Source: Pseudomonas abietaniphila
GTDB lineage: Bacteria; Pseudomonadota; Gammaproteobacteria; Pseudomonadales; Pseudomonadaceae
Direction: 5' to 3'
Assembly: GCF_039697315.1 (NCBI RefSeq)
Contig: NZ_CP155619.1
Span: forward strand, 4,464,001 to 4,528,000
DNA: 64,000 nucleotides
The position numbers and the translations under genes are program-made. The notes beneath the pieces were generated by a model, which made no database searches, was not told the origin of the DNA, and was given only the letters and a program-made list of their open reading frames with translations. This document shows, in pieces, positions 49,805 to 60,000 of this stretch; the stretch's first letter is position 1; every line of letters begins with the position of its first letter.

Positions 49805-51078
49805 TGTTCTTCAGCAAGCAACGCGGATCGGCGCAGAGCGTCGTATCCAGTCCGGACGGAAACGTTTGGAAAGGCTTGATCGGGTCCGGGCGCAGCAGCT
49901 CGGGCGCTAGGGTTACGCCGGAGTCGGCGCTTGCCGTACCGATCATTCAGAACTGCGTCACGCTGCTGGCTGAGAGCATCGCGCAGTTGCCGCTTGAGCT
50001 GTACCGGCGCACCGGCAACGGCCAGCGGGATTCAGCAATCAACCACCCGCTGTACGACGTTCTGCGTTACCAGCCCAACGCTTTTCAGACGCCTTACGAG
50101 CATCGCGAAGGCAGTCAGATGGCAGCGGGGCTGCGCGGCAACAGCTACAGCTACATCGACCGACGTGACGACGGCAATGTCGTCGCGCTCTGGCCGATCC
50201 ACAATGACAAGGTGATCGTGTGTAAGGGCAGCGACATGCTGCCGTATTACCAGGTCGGCACCTTGCAGGATCGGTTGCCGATGCGTCTGATACATCATGT
50301 GCGTTGGCAGTCCCACAATTTTTATGAGGGGCTGTCACCGATCCTGCTGCATGCCGAAGCCGTTGGCCTTGCCCAGGCGGTCAGGCAGTACACCGGTAAG
50401 TCGTTTGCCAATGGTGTGACGGTATCGGGTGTGATCGAGCGTCCGCGCGAGTCACCGGCGATCAAGGATCAGGGGTCGATTGATCGCGTTCTGGACCAGT
50501 GGGGCAACAAGTTCGGCGGCATGGATAACGCCAAGAAGGTCGCCATGCTGCAGGAGGGCATGACCTTCAAACCGGTCTCGATGACTAACGTCGACGCAGA
50601 AATCGTCGACATCCTCAAGCTGTCGGGTGTCGACTGCGCGCGGATCTACAAAATCCCGCTGCCGATGGTCAACGACCTCGATAAGGCCAACTACAACACC
50701 ATCGAACAACTGCTGATTCAGTTCGTCGTGTTCGGCCTGCTGCCGTGGGTCAAACGGCATGAACAGTCGATGATGCGCGACTTCCTGCTGCCGCAGGATC
50801 GTCGTGATTACTTCATCGAATTCAATATGGCGGGCCTGCTGCGCGGCGACCAGAAAAGCCGGTATGAGTCCTACGCCATTGGCCGGCAGTGGGGGTGGCT
50901 ATCGGTCAACGACATCCGCCGCTTGGAGAACATGCCGCCGGTAGAAGGCGGCGATGTTTATCTACAGCCGCTGAACATGGTTGGCGCAGGGAAGGGACAG
51001 CCTGATCTCAATGATCCAAAGGTGCGGGCGCAGCTGGAGCTGCAACAGCGCGATATCGAAAGGATGCTTGCACAATGA
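49804..51078 (+). CDS. HK97-family portal protein
   Basis: The 424-aa protein forms the dodecameric portal ring at one capsid vertex. It contains the family block ALAVPIIQNCVTLLAESIAQ, LPLELYRR, and NTIEQLLIQFVVFGLLPWV. Length matches HK97 gp3-type portals. It starts in TGATG overlap with the previous gene, and its stop overlaps the protease start. Confidence 0.93.
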   Translation: MFFSKQRGSAQSVVSSPDGNVWKGLIGSGRSSSGARVTPESALAVPIIQNCVTLLAESIAQLPLELYRRTGNGQRDSAINHPLYDVLRYQPNAFQTPYEHREGSQMAAGLRGNSYSYIDRRDDGNVVALWPIHNDKVIVCKGSDMLPYYQVGTLQDRLPMRLIHHVRWQSHNFYEGLSPILLHAEAVGLAQAVRQYTGKSFANGVTVSGVIERPRESPAIKDQGSIDRVLDQWGNKFGGMDNAKKVAMLQEGMTFKPVSMTNVDAEIVDILKLSGVDCARIYKIPLPMVNDLDKANYNTIEQLLIQFVVFGLLPWVKRHEQSMMRDFLLPQDRRDYFIEFNMAGLLRGDQKSRYESYAIGRQWGWLSVNDIRRLENMPPVEGGDVYLQPLNMVGAGKGQPDLNDPKVRAQLELQQRDIERMLAQ

Positions 51079-52025
51079 AACATCACCTCCGGGCATCCGG
51101 ACTGCTCTTCAACCAACCGTTGCTGCTGACGCCTGACATGCTCGATCTGGGCGTGCGCTGGGCTAACCAGGCAATGAACCTCAACATCATCAATCTGGCG
51201 CCTGCCGGTGCGGCGAACCTCGGGTTCTATGACGACGAGTCAGAGGATCGGGCCAACATGCAGGCCGAACGGGAGCGCGCTGCACTTGAATCAACGGGCG
51301 TGCAAGTACTGCCCGTTCACGGCTTTCTGGTTAGCCGCGGTGCTCACGTCAACGTCTGCGAAACCATGACCAGCTACGAGGGCTTGCGGCAGCAGCTGCG
51401 TCAGGCGGTTACTGATCCTATGGTCGAGCGCATCGTGCTGGATATCGATACGCCGGGTGGTTCCGCCGTAGGCGCATTCGAACTGGCGGCAGACATCCGG
51501 GCCATGGCCCAGATCAAGCCCATCACCGGCATCGTCAACTTCATGGCCTACAGCGGCGGCTATCTCATCGGGGCGGCCTGCACTGAGCTGGTAGTCAGCC
51601 AGACCAGTGGCGTCGGTTCGGTCGGCGTAATTGCCAGCCACATGGAGCGCTCCAGGCAGCTTGAAACTTCGGGGGTGAAGGTCACGACGGTGTACGCCGG
51701 AGCCCACAAGAACGACCTTAATCCGAACGAGCCGCTAACGGATCAGTCGATTCGCGTCTTGAACGACTTGGTGCAAGAGAGCTACCAGCTGTTTACCAGT
51801 GCCGTCGCTGACTATCGCGGCATGAGCGTCGAGGCAGTGCGGGCGACCGAGGCCGGTCTGTATCGAGGCCAGTCCGGTATCAACGTTGGCTTTGCCGATC
51901 GCCTGCAAAGCCCGCAAGACGCTGTGGACGATCTGTCTCGCGCCGTGGCGCAGAGCCGGATGCAGCGGCAGGGAAGCCGGATTGGCCTTCGGGCGTCGGC
52001 CATGAACATTCAAGCAAGACTCTGA
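51075..52025 (+). CDS. S49-family prohead protease
   Basis: The 316-aa protein is a SppA/S49-type serine peptidase, the scaffold-processing protease of the head. The nucleophile is Ser160 in MAYSGGY and the base Lys212 in GAHKNDL. DIDTPGGSAVGAFELA is the family block. It lies between the portal and capsid genes and probably cuts the capsid N-terminus. Confidence 0.88.
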   Translation: MKHHLRASGLLFNQPLLLTPDMLDLGVRWANQAMNLNIINLAPAGAANLGFYDDESEDRANMQAERERAALESTGVQVLPVHGFLVSRGAHVNVCETMTSYEGLRQQLRQAVTDPMVERIVLDIDTPGGSAVGAFELAADIRAMAQIKPITGIVNFMAYSGGYLIGAACTELVVSQTSGVGSVGVIASHMERSRQLETSGVKVTTVYAGAHKNDLNPNEPLTDQSIRVLNDLVQESYQLFTSAVADYRGMSVEAVRATEAGLYRGQSGINVGFADRLQSPQDAVDDLSRAVAQSRMQRQGSRIGLRASAMNIQARL

Positions 52026-52050
52026 CCGCGTTCGCGGCAGTTACCAACAA

Positions 52051-52071
52051 CCCGCTTCGGCGGGTTTTTTT
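52051..52071 (+). terminator. Terminator hairpin before the capsid gene
   Basis: CCCGC-TTCG-GCGGG followed by seven T lies between the protease and capsid genes, 16 bp before the capsid start. Confidence 0.85.
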
Positions 52072-52087
52072 ATGCCCAGGAGGCAAC

Positions 52088-53401
52088 ATGTCCCTTGTAA
52101 CTCAATTGCGAAGCGAACGCGCCACGCTGAACGCCTCGATTCAGGCGCTGGCGAAGATCGAAACGGATGGCGGCGCGCTTACTGCCGAGCAGCTCACGCA
52201 GTTCGCTCAACTGGAAGCTCAGTTCACCGCGCTGACTGAAAAGATGGCTCGGGCAGAGACTGCCGAGCGCCTGGCAGCAGCATCGGCCAAGCCCTTGAAC
52301 GAAGACCCTCAAAACATCAACAACCCGACGGGGCACATTTCCGGCCCGTTCAGCCAGACCACGCAGCCCGGCGTTGCCATGGCCCAGATGGTACGCCTGC
52401 TGGTTCAGGCTCAAGGCAACCAGCACGCTGCCGCCGAGATGGCCAAAACCGGCGGTTACGGTGCCGATGTTCATATGGCCCTGTCCACCGTGACACCCGC
52501 TTCTGGCGGCGTGCTGGTACCGGAGAATTTCAGTACCAGCGTGATCGAGTCCCTGCGACCCAAGTCCGTGGTCCGTAAGCGTGGCGCCGTGAGCCTGCCG
52601 TTGAACAACGGCAACCTGACCATGCCGCGTATCCTCGGCAATACGCAGGTGTCGTACATCGGCTCCGATACCGATGCGCCGGTTACCGACATGCAGTTCG
52701 GTGACTTGAAGCTCTCCTCGAAAAAGGCCGCTGCGCTGGTGCCGATCTCCAATGACCTGCTGGCGTATTCGGGTGTTAACCCGCGTATCGACAGTCAGGT
52801 CAGCAGCGACCTGGCGACCAGCATGGGCTTGTCCGAGGACTTGCACTTCATTCGCAGCGCAGGTAGCGCGATTCTGCCCAAGGGTCTGCGTTACTGGGCG
52901 CCTGCCTTCAACGTGGTGGTGGCGCCTGCGAGTACCGATCTGCAGGTTATCGAGATGTACCTGTCCGGGATCATGCTGAGACTGGAAGCCGCGAACGTTG
53001 ATCTGGCCGGGTGCGGCTGGTTGATGGCGCCTCGCACCATCCGGTTCCTCGGTGCGCTGCGCGACGGTAACGGCAACAAGGCGTATCCGGAGATTGATCA
53101 GGGTCAGCTCAAGGGCTACCCGGTTTCCCTCACCACTCAGATCCCGGTCAACCTGGGCGCGAACGGCAACGAGTCGGAAATCTACTTCGTCAATTTTGCG
53201 GACTGCTACATCGGCGAGGACACCACCCTCGCGGTCGCGATCAGTACCGAGGCGTCCTACAAGGACACCAACGGCGAAACCGTCAGCGCCTTCCAGCGCG
53301 ATCAGACACTGATTCGTGTGATCAGCAAGCACGACTTCGGCCCGCGTCACCCTGAGTCGGTCGCCGTCGGTATCGGCATCACGTGGGGCAAAGACATGTA
53401 A
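52088..53401 (+). CDS. HK97-family major capsid protein
   Basis: The 437-aa protein has an N-terminal delta-domain coiled coil (about 1-75, SLVTQLRSERATLNASIQAL), a likely processing region near 100-115, and then the HK97 fold (SGGVLVPENFSTSVIESLRP to the end). GGAGG gives its ribosome-binding site. The strong flanking hairpins suggest a high transcript share. Confidence 0.94.
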   Translation: MSLVTQLRSERATLNASIQALAKIETDGGALTAEQLTQFAQLEAQFTALTEKMARAETAERLAAASAKPLNEDPQNINNPTGHISGPFSQTTQPGVAMAQMVRLLVQAQGNQHAAAEMAKTGGYGADVHMALSTVTPASGGVLVPENFSTSVIESLRPKSVVRKRGAVSLPLNNGNLTMPRILGNTQVSYIGSDTDAPVTDMQFGDLKLSSKKAAALVPISNDLLAYSGVNPRIDSQVSSDLATSMGLSEDLHFIRSAGSAILPKGLRYWAPAFNVVVAPASTDLQVIEMYLSGIMLRLEAANVDLAGCGWLMAPRTIRFLGALRDGNGNKAYPEIDQGQLKGYPVSLTTQIPVNLGANGNESEIYFVNFADCYIGEDTTLAVAISTEASYKDTNGETVSAFQRDQTLIRVISKHDFGPRHPESVAVGIGITWGKDM

Positions 53402-53410
53402 AGCCCCGTC

Positions 53411-53433
53411 GGCCCTGCCGCTTTGGTAGGGCC
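53411..53433 (+). terminator. Hairpin after the capsid gene
   Basis: GGCCCTGCC and GGTAGGGCC form a 9-bp stem with one G-T pair. No T-run follows, so it may protect the 3' end of capsid transcripts rather than stop transcription. Confidence 0.5.
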
Positions 53434-53463
53434 TTCATCAATGTTTGTACCGAGGTACTGATC

Positions 53464-53892
53464 ATGAGCAAAAAAACAATCGTGCGATTCACCAAGGCCT
53501 GGCGCAGCTATTTCGTCGGCGATGTGGCCGGGTTCGACAAGGACACCGCCGAGGCATTGATCGGCGGTGGCGTGGCAACCTCCTACAGCAGCATGGACGC
53601 TGCTGCTGCGCAGGCCATCAAGGAACCACAGGGCGCTTCTCAGCCGAAGGCCGGCAAGGATAAGCAGGCCAGCAAGCGCGGAGGGTCGGCCAAGCCGGAC
53701 TCTGTGACGCCATCTGGCAGCTCCCTGCTGCCCGAGCCATCGTCGACAGCGGCGACCGGTACCGGTTCTGGATCTGATGCTGATCAGGACGATACTGAAA
53801 ACAGCCCGGCCGGCGCTGGCTCTTTCTCCGAAACCACTGCTGATGAAAACGGCGGCGCTGGCGATACCGATCCTGACGACGAGAAACCCTGA
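53464..53892 (+). CDS. Acidic low-complexity head protein
   Basis: The 142-aa protein starts with a short ordered part (VRFTKAWRSYFVGDVAGFDK and EALIGGGVA) and continues in an Ala/Ser/Gly/Asp-rich acidic tail. The first part resembles small phage head proteins near the capsid gene. Function is unknown. It was placed at the ATG at 53464. Confidence 0.7.
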   Translation: MSKKTIVRFTKAWRSYFVGDVAGFDKDTAEALIGGGVATSYSSMDAAAAQAIKEPQGASQPKAGKDKQASKRGGSAKPDSVTPSGSSLLPEPSSTAATGTGSGSDADQDDTENSPAGAGSFSETTADENGGAGDTDPDDEKP

Positions 53893-53894
53893 CT

Positions 53895-54446
53895 ATGGCC
53901 CGGCGCATCGCTTACATCGGTGAGCCGGTGCTGTCACTGGCGCAGGTGGCCTATCAGTGCCGCCTCGATCCAGAGGACACGGTGCCGGAGCTGATCGAGG
54001 GACTGATCATTCCCGGCGTCACCGCGCAGGCCGAAGAACGTACAGGTGCTGGCATCCAGCTTGCCGAATACGAGGAAGAGTGGCCCGCGCACTACGGCTC
54101 GGGTCATGCCCTTGACGTCGGCCAGGCCAACGCCGTGGTATCGATCAGCCAGATTCAGGGCGACGGTTCAGCTGTCGAGCTGACGGTTGCGCACAATCTG
54201 CGCAATCGGGGCCGGGAAAGCTTCTTGTATTTCCCGGACGGTCGACCAGATGGCGATCTGCTGATCCGTTATCAGGCGGGTACCGACCTCAACATTTACC
54301 CCTCGGTGCGCACCTGGTTGCTGATGCAGGCAGCCACTGCGCATGAAAACCGGGAGACGTTGGTGGTCGGCACCATTCTGGCCGAGTTGCCTTCGTCAAT
54401 GCTCGACACTCTATTGGCCCCGATCACTGTTCCGCCGAGGTTCTGA
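53895..54446 (+). CDS. Head-tail connector protein (gp6-like)
   Basis: The 183-aa protein fits the phage gp6/connector fold: LAQVAYQCRLDPEDTVPELI, then LIIPGVTAQAEERTGAGIQL. Such proteins form the adaptor ring below the portal. It ends in NTHYPSVRTWLLMQAAT-type helices. Confidence 0.8.
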   Translation: MARRIAYIGEPVLSLAQVAYQCRLDPEDTVPELIEGLIIPGVTAQAEERTGAGIQLAEYEEEWPAHYGSGHALDVGQANAVVSISQIQGDGSAVELTVAHNLRNRGRESFLYFPDGRPDGDLLIRYQAGTDLNIYPSVRTWLLMQAATAHENRETLVVGTILAELPSSMLDTLLAPITVPPRF

Positions 54447-54447
54447 T

Positions 54448-54768
54448 ATGCGAGTAGGTCCACTGGATCGTCGTTGTTCATTGCTGAAATCGGACAGAGA
54501 GAAGCGGCCAGGCGGCGGTGCGTCTGAAACCTGGACTGAAGTGGGCAAGGCTTGGGCCGAGATCACCATTCCTACCGGTCGGATCGCTGCTGTCGCCGAC
54601 CAGATGACTGCGGTGGTCACTGCTGAGATCCGGGTCCGCTACCGCAAATCCATTGTGGCTGGGATGCGTGTTTCCTGCGCCAGTGATACCTACCTGATCG
54701 AGGCCGCGTTGCCGGACGCCGGGCGGGTCATGCTCAGATTGCTCTGTTCCAACGTTGTAAACCCGTAA
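54448..54768 (+). CDS. Head-tail adaptor (phage H-T joining family)
   Basis: The 106-aa protein starts MRVGPLDRRCSLLKSDREK and has the beta-barrel pattern of head-closure proteins (WAEITIPTGRIAAVADQM, TAEIRVRYRKSI). The ATG at 54448 starts 1 nt after the preceding stop; the longer frame is not used. Confidence 0.78.
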   Translation: MRVGPLDRRCSLLKSDREKRPGGGASETWTEVGKAWAEITIPTGRIAAVADQMTAVVTAEIRVRYRKSIVAGMRVSCASDTYLIEAALPDAGRVMLRLLCSNVVNP

Positions 54769-54783
54769 GGAGAACACACCGCT

Positions 54784-54951
54784 ATGAAACTACGTGCATT
54801 GGGCAATCTCTCAGGCCCAGATCTGAACGCCGAACAGGGGACGGAGTTCTCCGTTACAGCCGACAAGGCTCAAGAGCTGATTGACCGTAAGATCGCCGAG
54901 CAGGTTGAAGAAAAACCCTCGGCGAAGCGCAAGCCCGCTGAAGGTGAATAG
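54784..54951 (+). CDS. Short phage head-tail region protein (55 aa)
   Basis: A 55-codon frame (MKLRALGNLSGPDLNAEQGT, EFSVTADKAQELIDRK, ending KRKPAEGE) lies between the adaptor and the HK97-gp10-like gene. AAGGAG is 11 nt upstream. It resembles short proteins with a GxEF...A..LI pattern at this place in other siphophages; function unknown. Confidence 0.6.
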   Translation: MKLRALGNLSGPDLNAEQGTEFSVTADKAQELIDRKIAEQVEEKPSAKRKPAEGE

Positions 54952-54953
54952 TC

Positions 54954-55454
54954 GTGGCCCGTCGTTCACGGCTTTCGGGTGACTTCAAGTTGCGTCGGAC
55001 GCTGCGCAACATTCACCAGAACATCGACAATGAGCTGCGCCCAGCGATGCAGAAAGCGGCCGATAAGGTGCTGGGGACGATGCAGCAGCTGATTCCCAAG
55101 GATACGGGGGAGGGTGCTGCCGCTTTGACGGCCTTTGTCTCCAAAAGCGGTCTGGACGCACAGATCGGCCTGCGAGGACGTAAGGCGAACAAGCGTTACT
55201 TCTACCTGCGGTTCATCGAGTACGGCACCAAGGCGTATACCGAAGGCAAGCGATCAGGCGGGCGGAACAAACGGGCAACAAACAAATCCGACGGATCGAA
55301 TTTTTTCGGCAAATACCCGGACATTCCGGCCCGACCCGCGCACCCGTGGTTACGGCCTGCGTATGACGTTAACCGGGAAATCATCTTGGCAGACATTCGC
55401 GCAGCCGTGAGCAATACGCTCAGGCGCGCAAGCGAAGGGGTTACCGATGGCTGA
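54954..55454 (+). CDS. HK97 gp10-like tail component
   Basis: The 166-aa protein has the gp10 pattern: MQKAADKVLGTMQQLIPKDTG near 30-50 and HPWLRPAYDVNREIILADIR near the end. It starts with GTG at 54954, 3 nt after the preceding stop. gp10 family proteins are tail-completion components. Confidence 0.82.
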   Translation: MARRSRLSGDFKLRRTLRNIHQNIDNELRPAMQKAADKVLGTMQQLIPKDTGEGAAALTAFVSKSGLDAQIGLRGRKANKRYFYLRFIEYGTKAYTEGKRSGGRNKRATNKSDGSNFFGKYPDIPARPAHPWLRPAYDVNREIILADIRAAVSNTLRRASEGVTDG

Positions 55455-55830
55455 TCCCTCATTCGCTCTGCAGGTAGCGCTGTTCGCCAGGTTGGAATCG
55501 GAGCTTTCATGTCCGGTGTTCGACGGGGCACCCATGAATGAAGCCAAGCCGTACGTATCGATCGATTCTGAAATTTCCACCAACGCGGATACGTTAAGCA
55601 AGCGCCGCGATCTACGGTTCTTTTACCTGTCGGTGTGGAGCGATTTTAGGGGGCAGGAAGAGATCAAGCGCCTGATGTCTGAAATCGACACTGCCTTGCA
55701 TGAGCGGCCATTGCCGCTTGATACCGGTCGCGTGATCTCAATCCGTGTCGATCGCAAACAGGCTCAGCGAGAGCCTGACGGTGAAACGTACCAAGGCAGC
55801 GTCACGCTGCGCATTCTCACCGAACACTAA
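55447..55830 (+). CDS. DUF3168-family tail terminator protein
   Basis: The 127-aa protein has the DUF3168 pattern (FALQVALFARLESELSCPVF, KPYVSIDSEIS, LRFFYLSVWSDFRGQEEIKR). Such proteins probably end the tail tube and join it to the head. It overlaps the gp10-like gene by 8 nt. Confidence 0.82.
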   Translation: MADPSFALQVALFARLESELSCPVFDGAPMNEAKPYVSIDSEISTNADTLSKRRDLRFFYLSVWSDFRGQEEIKRLMSEIDTALHERPLPLDTGRVISIRVDRKQAQREPDGETYQGSVTLRILTEH

Positions 55831-55883
55831 GCCCACTACTCACGCCGCGCTGCGGCTTTTCACCTGTCCCAGGAGGACTACCT

Positions 55884-56354
55884 ATGACTATTAACACGGG
55901 TGCCAGCACGCGAATCCACATCGGTCCGCGCCTGACCGCTGACCTTCCCAAGGATCGCACGGCGGCACTGACTCAGCTCAAAGGACTGACCTACGTCGAG
56001 ATTGGCGAGGTTGAAAGCATTGGTGACTACGGCGACACGATCAATGATGTGACCTTCTCGTCACTGGCTTCTGGCCGTGCCCGGCATCTTAAGGGCCTTG
56101 CTGACGCGGGCACCTGCGAACTCAGCATTGGCTTCGATGCGGGCGATGCGGGCCAGTTGGCTGTCGTTGCAGCTTTCATGGATCGGTCCCGCTTCGATTA
56201 TCCAATCAAAGTGGTGTACGTCGACGGTCAAACGGACTACTTCGCCGCGAAAGTGATGAGCAACAAGAAGACCGGCATCACCGTCGAGGGTGTCTTGAAG
56301 CGCACCGTTTCACTGGGGATCAACTCAGAAATCTACGAATCGCCTGCCGCTTAA
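55884..56354 (+). CDS. Major tail tube protein
   Basis: The 156-aa protein (MTINTGASTRIHIGPRLTADL...) forms the rings of the tail tube. AGGAGG precedes it at a good distance. The single-domain length and the position before the chaperone and tape measure fit a siphovirus tube protein. Confidence 0.85.
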   Translation: MTINTGASTRIHIGPRLTADLPKDRTAALTQLKGLTYVEIGEVESIGDYGDTINDVTFSSLASGRARHLKGLADAGTCELSIGFDAGDAGQLAVVAAFMDRSRFDYPIKVVYVDGQTDYFAAKVMSNKKTGITVEGVLKRTVSLGINSEIYESPAA

Positions 56355-56372
56355 TTCCCTGAACAAGTTCGG

Positions 56373-56398
56373 CGCCCTGGCACACAGGGCGTTCTCAT
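56373..56398 (+). terminator. Hairpin after the tail tube gene
   Basis: CGCCCTG and CAGGGCG form a perfect 7-bp stem with a 5-nt loop, followed by a T-rich run. It lies 18 bp after the tube stop. Confidence 0.6.
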
Positions 56399-56420
56399 TT
56401 TCCACATTCCGAGATTAATC

Positions 56421-57022
56421 ATGTCCAAAACCAACCACGGCACCACCGAGATCACCGCTGGCTCTGTCACCTACACGTTGAAGCCTTCCCTGCGCGCAGT
56501 GCGTGCGATCGAGGGGCGTTTTGGCGGATTGCTGCCCGCCCTGCAGGTCATTGGTTCGGCCAACCTGGGTGGCATTGCATTCGTCATCGCCGCAGGCTCC
56601 GGGATCGATACCACGAAGCGCAAGGAGCTTGAAGCGGTCGAAGAGGCTGTTTTCGAGGGCGGCGTTGACGAAGTCGGCTCGCAGGTAGTGCCTTTCGTGC
56701 GTGCGCTGCTCAATCCTGGCGGCAAATCCAAGGAAGAACTTGAGCAAGAGGCCGGCGTGGGAAACGAATAGTCCGCGAAGGCAACGGCAGCTACGTGGAC
56801 GAGTTATTCAAAATCGCTACCGGTTGGCTGGGTTGGTCTCCATCGGAGACTTGGAGTGCGCCGGTCATCGAAATCCTGATGGCGTGGGATTCCAAGCGTC
56901 AATTCCTGATCGATACGAATCCCTTCGGGAAACCGCCCGAGAAGCCTGTGGCCGCCAACGTTGCCAAGGAGGTGAGGATGGGATTCCGCGTCGCGGCCAT
57001 GAGTCGCAAGACCGCCACGTAA
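56421..57022 (+). CDS. Tail assembly chaperone, G and frameshifted GT products
   Basis: The first frame (56421-56771) encodes the 116-aa G-type chaperone (TLKPSLRAVRAIEGRFGGLL, ending AGVGNE). A slippery heptamer GGGAAAC at 56759-56765, four bases before its TAG, allows a -1 slip into the frame that continues to 57022. That adds 85 residues (through GSYVDELFKIATGWLGWSPS and KPVAANVAKEVRMGF) for a product of about 200 aa. Such G/GT pairs fold the tape measure in lambdoid tails. Confidence 0.82.
56759..56765 (+). other. Programmed -1 frameshift site GGGAAAC
   Basis: The heptamer is read as G-GGA-AAC in frame and GGG-AAA after a -1 slip. It is followed in frame by GAA TAG, so most ribosomes stop and make the short product, while some shift into the open T frame. 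Confidence 0.85.
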
Positions 57023-57037
57023 GCGCTATTACATGCA

Positions 57038-57057
57038 CCCGCCTCGGCGGGTTTTTT
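57038..57057 (+). terminator. Hairpin before the tape measure gene
   Basis: CCCGCC-TC-GGCGGG (6-bp stem, 2-nt loop) is followed by TTTTTT. It is very similar to the element before the capsid gene. Confidence 0.8.
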
Positions 57058-57075
57058 ACGCCTGGAGGATAGGAA

Positions 57076-60000
57076 ATGGCTGATGCCGACGTTCAGGGGA
57101 TGTTGGTCAGAATTGAGGCCACCACCGCTCAACTGCGCCAGGAAATTGCACGCGGCGAAGCGTCGGTAGCTCAGGCCGCAAACAAGATCGACTCCAGTTT
57201 GGGGCAGGTCGATAAGGCCTTTGACCGCACAGAGGCCAATGCCAGTGTTTTGCAGAAAGCGGTCAGCACGGCTTTTACCGGACTCGGTATCGCCGCAGCG
57301 GCTTCTGTTGCCGGTCTGGTCGCCATCACCGCCAAGACCACTGAGTACGCTCAGGAGGTCAAGAACTTAGCTGCGCTTTCGAACACCTCTGTATCAGACT
57401 TTCAGCGCTTGGCTGCCGGTGCCAAGACTGTAGGTATCGAACAGGAAAAGCTGTCTGACATCCTCAAGGACACTAATGACCGTGTGGGTGAATTCATCCA
57501 GCGTGGCGGCGGAGAGATGGCCGATTTCTTTAAGGAGATCGCGCCGCGAGTAGGGGTGACCGCGCAGCAGTTTGCGAACCTCTCAGGCCCGCAGGCACTG
57601 CAGCTCTACTACAACACGCTTGAAAAGGCCGGCCTGAGCCAGCAGCAAATGACCACCTATATGGAAGCCATGGCCGATGAGGCGACCGGGCTGATTCCTC
57701 TGCTGAAAAACAATGGTGAAGGCTTCAAGCAGTTTGGTGATCAGGCGGAAAAAACCGGACGGATTCTCAGCGACTTCCAAGTTGATCGTCTGGTGCAGGC
57801 AAACGTCGCCATCAAGAATTTGGAAGGATCCTTCGACGGGGCGACGCGCCAGTTGGTTGTGGGATTGCTGCCCAGCATCGAAAGCATCACCCATCGTCTG
57901 ACCGACATGGCTGATAACGGTGCGCTTGAAACCATCGGTTCCGCTGTGGGCTTTCTGGTGGAGCATTTCAACGTGCTCGCGGTGGTAATGGGCGGAAAGG
58001 TTGCTGCCTCATTTGCCGGATATCTGGCTGGCCTCGCCAGCAGCACTGTGGCGAGCATGTCGGCCAGGACGGCAAACATCGCACAGGCCGCCAGCGCAGT
58101 TGAAGTTTCGTTGGCTAACCAGCAGGCGGCACAGACTGCGGTCATTCGGGCGGAAAAAGAAGCTGTGGCCGCGCGCGGCACCGCTGTTCAAACCCAGCTG
58201 TCGCTGCAACTGGCCGAAGCGAGGATGGCTGAACGCGCGGCAACCGCACAGGTCGCCGTTGCACAGGCTGGGCTGAAGGCCGCTTCGGGAGGCGTGCTGG
58301 CCCTGCTGGGCGGTCCAGCCGGCCTCGCAGCGCTGGCTGTCGGTGCCGGCATTGCTTTTCTCACCATGGGTGGCAATGCCAAAGACGCGGGAGCCAGCCT
58401 TGAGGACCTCAAGCGACCGATTGCAGAGCTGCGCAAAGAATTTCAGGCGCTGACCAAGGACCAGCAGCAGGCCAGCATCGTTACCGCAGTGCGTCAGCAG
58501 GAGCAAGCTGCATCCGAAGCAGGGGATGCTTTCACTGACTTCCTGCGAACGACCCGCCAGGTGCTGGGCAGCACGGTGGGCACGCGGATTGCCGGCGAAT
58601 TTGAAACAGCGCGCAATTCTGGCAAAGGCTTCTCGGACACGCTCGACGATATTCAGAAACGGTTCCATGTTCCCGAGGAGGGAATGCGGACGCTGCGCGA
58701 AGCTGCTGGTCAGGTCAGCACGCTTGACGTCAAAACAGGTCAGCTGTCGGATCGTGTGTCGGCCTACCGGCAGGAGATGAGCGGGACGGTAAAGCCCACT
58801 CAGGATAAAACTGAAGCGGACCGCGTTGCCAACGAGGCAGCAAACAAATACCTCGGCACGCTGGATCAGCAGCTCACGAAGCTCAAGGACAAAACGGCTG
58901 TTGAGCAAGCCAACACCTTTATCACCGAGAACAAAATCCCGGCTGAAAGCTTGCTCGCTGCCAAGATTCTGGAGCGTGCCAAAGCGATCGATGCGCAAAA
59001 GGACGCTGATAAGGCGGCGACTGAAGCCACCAATGCTGCAACCGCTGCAACAAAAAAAGCAGCCTCTGAAGATGAGAGCCGCCGCAAGGCGCTCGCGGAC
59101 CTCAAGGCGCAGGCCGACATCGCCATCAGCTCGGCTACAGGATTGGCCGCTGCGTACCTTTCGGGGGCTGACAAGACGCGCGAGTTCGCCGAACAGCAGA
59201 AGGTCGAAGAGGCGCTGCTTAAAACCGGGGCTAGTGCTCGCGACGAGGTGGTGTCGAAGATCAAGGCGCAAATGGACGCGCAAGATCGCCTTGCAGTCAG
59301 TAAGGCCGCGTACGACCTGGGCACGGAGACGGCGAATTTGCTCGCCCAGGCGCAGGCCACGTTGCGAGGCACCGCAGCACTTGAGCAGTACAACGTTCAG
59401 AAGGCTATGCAGGTCGCGCTCGCGGGTAAGAATATTGAGATTGGCAGCCAGGAATATCAGCAATTGCTGGCAGCAACCAAAGCTCAGCAGGACGCAATAA
59501 AAGTCGCTCAGCAGGCGTCGGATGCTGGCAGCATCATTGACCGTCTGTATCCCTCAAGCAAATTACTGCGCGAATACACGGAAGAGCAGGCGGCGCTTTC
59601 TAAAGCAATGGAGCTTTACCCGGAGCGCGCGGATGCATACCGCGATGCGTTGCAAAGGCTGGGTCAGGAGTACCAACAAAACCAGCAGTCGGCCACCGCG
59701 TGGGGCAAGTTTACGGAAGGCGCCGTTGACCGTATTGATGAAGCCTTTGCGGACATGTGGAAGTCGATTCTGAGCAAGTCCGGGAGCTTCATGGACACGC
59801 TCAAAGACAGCTTCCGTCAGTTCCTTGCTGAAATGCTGCATATGGCGATCACCAAGCCAATCATCGTGCAGTTTGCGAGTGCGCTCGGGATCGGCGGTGC
59901 CGCTGCTCAGTCTTCTGGATTCTTTGGCGATATTGGCTCCGGCAGCGGTGGGGGGATTACCTCTCTGCTGAACAACGCCGGCTCTGTCATCTCGGTTGCT

